This document shows, one piece after another, positions 62,039-64,000 of a DNA stretch of 64,000 nucleotides. The position numbers and the translations under genes are program-made. Positions within the stretch are counted from its first letter, which is position 1, and every line of letters begins with the position of its first letter. The notes beneath the pieces are model-generated. The model saw only the letters and a program-made list of their open reading frames with translations. It did no database searches and was not told the DNA's origin. Location of the stretch: positions 6,574,501 through 6,638,500 of the forward strand of contig OX485805.1 of the NCBI GenBank assembly GCA_950295325.1, given 5' to 3'. This stretch comes from Polytrichum commune. Taxonomy: Eukaryota; Streptophyta; Polytrichopsida; Polytrichales; Polytrichaceae.

Positions 62039-62670
62039 CCTCATAAACATCCCCATTGCTATATGTATGTACCCTTTCCCCAAAACCTTTACTATCATCC
62101 GGCTTAATCTTATTTGAACTTGTTGTTCGAGCCACTTGCAAGTGTGACCTGACACCCCGTCCCCTATCTTTGTCATCAACAAACTGTAGAATGACAGCTA
62201 AAGGCCTTAAACACCTACTACTTAGCCAATCCCCAGATCTAGAACCACATTTCTCTGACCACACCTCATGAAGGTGCCACTGGCACCCGCCCAAACAGGT
62301 GAGGAACAACAATATGCAACAACAAAATTAAAGCTATAAAGAACACAAGCAAGGCCGACACATTGAACCAATACCAAGGAACTATATCTATTGACAGCCA
62401 GTTAAGGCCATAGGATGGGCATGCCTTCACAAACCACCATACAAAGGGGACAGCAACAAGAATGGTTGGTGGAAGCATCACCTGCAAGCACTCCTGCATA
62501 TATCCATGTCCACCCCTGGCCACCCGTCCCTCTCTACTTCCTGCTGTCTGTGGCCAGCAACCCCTGCCGTTACTACGTTCGTGGCTTCGCTCAAGTTCAT
62601 CCAATGACGTAAGACTATCAATCCCAGATTGTATAGTTGGAGATCGCAACAATGATGATGGAGATTTGCT
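62039..62670 (-). pseudogene. 5' fragment of a membrane MORN-repeat protein gene
   Basis: The first exon starts near 62670 after a CAAAATAG acceptor-like site, implying an earlier exon. It reads SKSPSSLLRSPTIQSGIDSL, like the N-termini of plant MORN-repeat membrane proteins. Two hydrophobic spans follow (LPPTILVAVPFVWWFV and WFNVSALLVFFIALILLL). Its donor lies between 62300 and 62265 and is not resolved. The second exon, 62183-62039, ends VHTYSNGDVYEG at a G|GTGAGT donor, inside the first MORN repeat. The remaining repeats, normally about six more, are absent from the following 2.5 kb before the receptor gene. Either a very long intron leads to exons I cannot see, or the copy is truncated. 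Confidence 0.6.
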
Positions 62671-64000
62671 CTATTTTGAAAGTTCCATGCTAAGTCCTTT
62701 GAACACCTGTCAACTGCCCCTTACTTGCACATAAAAACTTGAGGTTGGATTTATCAGCGACAGTTGTGCAACAACTACCCAGACATAACACCATGCAGCA
62801 GTTCTGATTCTGTGGTTGAACCCTGGAGAACACCAACAACCTTTGGTTACTCCTCACACAAAATCGTCAGAATGACCTGTCTATCTCTCCTCACGCGAGA
62901 GCTGCTACCAATAAAAGTCCTTGACTGTGAGCCAAACTACTGCAACATCCACACTAACTTTTTATCATTCCAAAAGAGTATACCTGTGCAATTCCTTTGT
63001 GAAGTGGGCGGACCAAGAAGACAGGTCCTTCATATTGTACCCTGCCTCCACTCCTTTCAGGACAATTACCCCTGAAAAAGGTTGCCATTGCTGATCAGCA
63101 ACTTTGCTTCTACATACATCCAAAGCACCCAATGTTCTTACAAGTACTTGAGCTTTACAACCTCTCCGGCACCCTCCGCTAGTATTCTGTTCGGTATTTG
63201 TTCCCTGTTGTCATAACCTCAATGAAAGAGATGAACTGAAAGTTCCAACAGAACTCCACCCTCGAGAATCTTTCACAACAAGTGGCACTGAATACTTAAC
63301 TAGAATGAGGAAAGCATCCATCACATATTACGTGCAAAGTAAGCGTATGACATGACAAAAAGCCACTGATCAATTCCAGATACAAGGTCATCGGAGTTGG
63401 AGAAGCCCCAAATTACCGTTGATTTGTTCGAGCGGGGCAATGCATAACCCTGTCTACCCACACGGATATCTGCGCAACAAAGCAAAGCACTATCATCGAT
63501 TAGGGTTTCACTTGCCTTCTCAGTTACATATATCACTAATGACTGCTAAAATTACTGGCTCAGCTTGAGCTCAAGACACTCTCTTGAAATCATAACTTTG
63601 TGACAAAAACCACTCTGAAACCCTTGATGATCACAAAACATGACAGGTCAGGGCTCTCCCGAGACATCCGACAAGTTTGGGCGAAGAGGAATTCTTCCTA
63701 TTGTGAGTCTAAAATAGTCTTAATAAGAACATACACCAAGGACTTCAAATCCCATTCCCTGGAATAGTCTGCACCAGATTTTCCGCAGTAATCAGGCAAA
63801 ATTGTCCATCTCAAAACATGGCAATCGAAGCACTGATACGCATATCGGATCGTCCTGAAGTGAAAGCCGCGAACCCTAGATTCGGCCTATTCTGGACATT
63901 ACAAGTGACCCAGCAAATACAAAATCCTAACTTCGAGTTCAAATTCCACGTGATTTCTCCTAATCCATATTGATGTGCAGGCCAAAATTGCTCAGCAAAT
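62671..64000 (-). other. Upstream region of the MORN fragment
   Basis: Less AT-rich than the spacers. The minus strand has leader-like motifs (CTAGGGTTCGCGG near 63880) and could hold untranslated exons. No plus-strand gene recognised. Confidence 0.3.

Noticed and set aside
1-64000. tRNA, rRNA, CRISPR array or bacterial-style operons
   Set aside because: None seen; the tandem repeats lack CRISPR spacing and the genes are spliced.

Overview
The window is nuclear DNA of a land plant, most likely a moss. It has spliced genes with canonical GT/AG introns, AT-rich repeat-filled spacers, plant-type telomere motifs, and an immune receptor with a protein kinase-NBS-LRR layout. That class (PNL) is known from mosses. 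Species cannot be fixed from sequence alone.

Layout. 1-2577 (minus): two exons of a gene of unknown function with a ParB-like segment, running off the left edge. 2.9-3.6 kb: array of about 12 GC-rich 22-bp palindromes, followed by a 62-bp tandem repeat and a polypurine tract. 6.4-15.2 kb: cluster of related repeats with internal telomere-like blocks, two half-copies of one Harbinger-like element and a terminal inverted copy. 15.3-19.05 kb (plus): a DUF7869-like, possibly transposase-derived gene of three exons whose introns carry the same palindromes. About 21 kb: a hAT relic.

23,356-33,475 is a 10.1-kb Mutator-like element (MULE) with roughly 400-bp terminal inverted repeats and a perfect 10-bp target duplication. 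It has two convergent genes: a plus-strand zinc-finger accessory gene with intact frames, and a minus-strand MURA-type transposase. The transposase carries two in-frame stops and an apparent Asp-to-Tyr change at a catalytic position.

35-50 kb is gene-poor. It holds a Copia relic, a strong 131-bp hairpin, a cytochrome P450 fragment and a tiny secreted-peptide candidate. 50.1-59.4 kb (minus): a PK-NBS-LRR gene of about 2,417 residues with about 56 near-identical 24-residue LRRs, ended by a premature stop and followed by a decayed LRR tail. 62.0-62.7 kb (minus): the 5' exons of a membrane MORN-repeat protein with no recognisable continuation in the window.

The best candidates for something undescribed are the palindrome family, confined to the neighbourhoods and introns of the ParB-like and DUF7869-like genes; the 8-mer CATGTTAC that recurs inside the MULE; and the very large, recently homogenised LRR array. 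Exon joins were worked out by hand from splice consensus and reading phase and have no transcript support.
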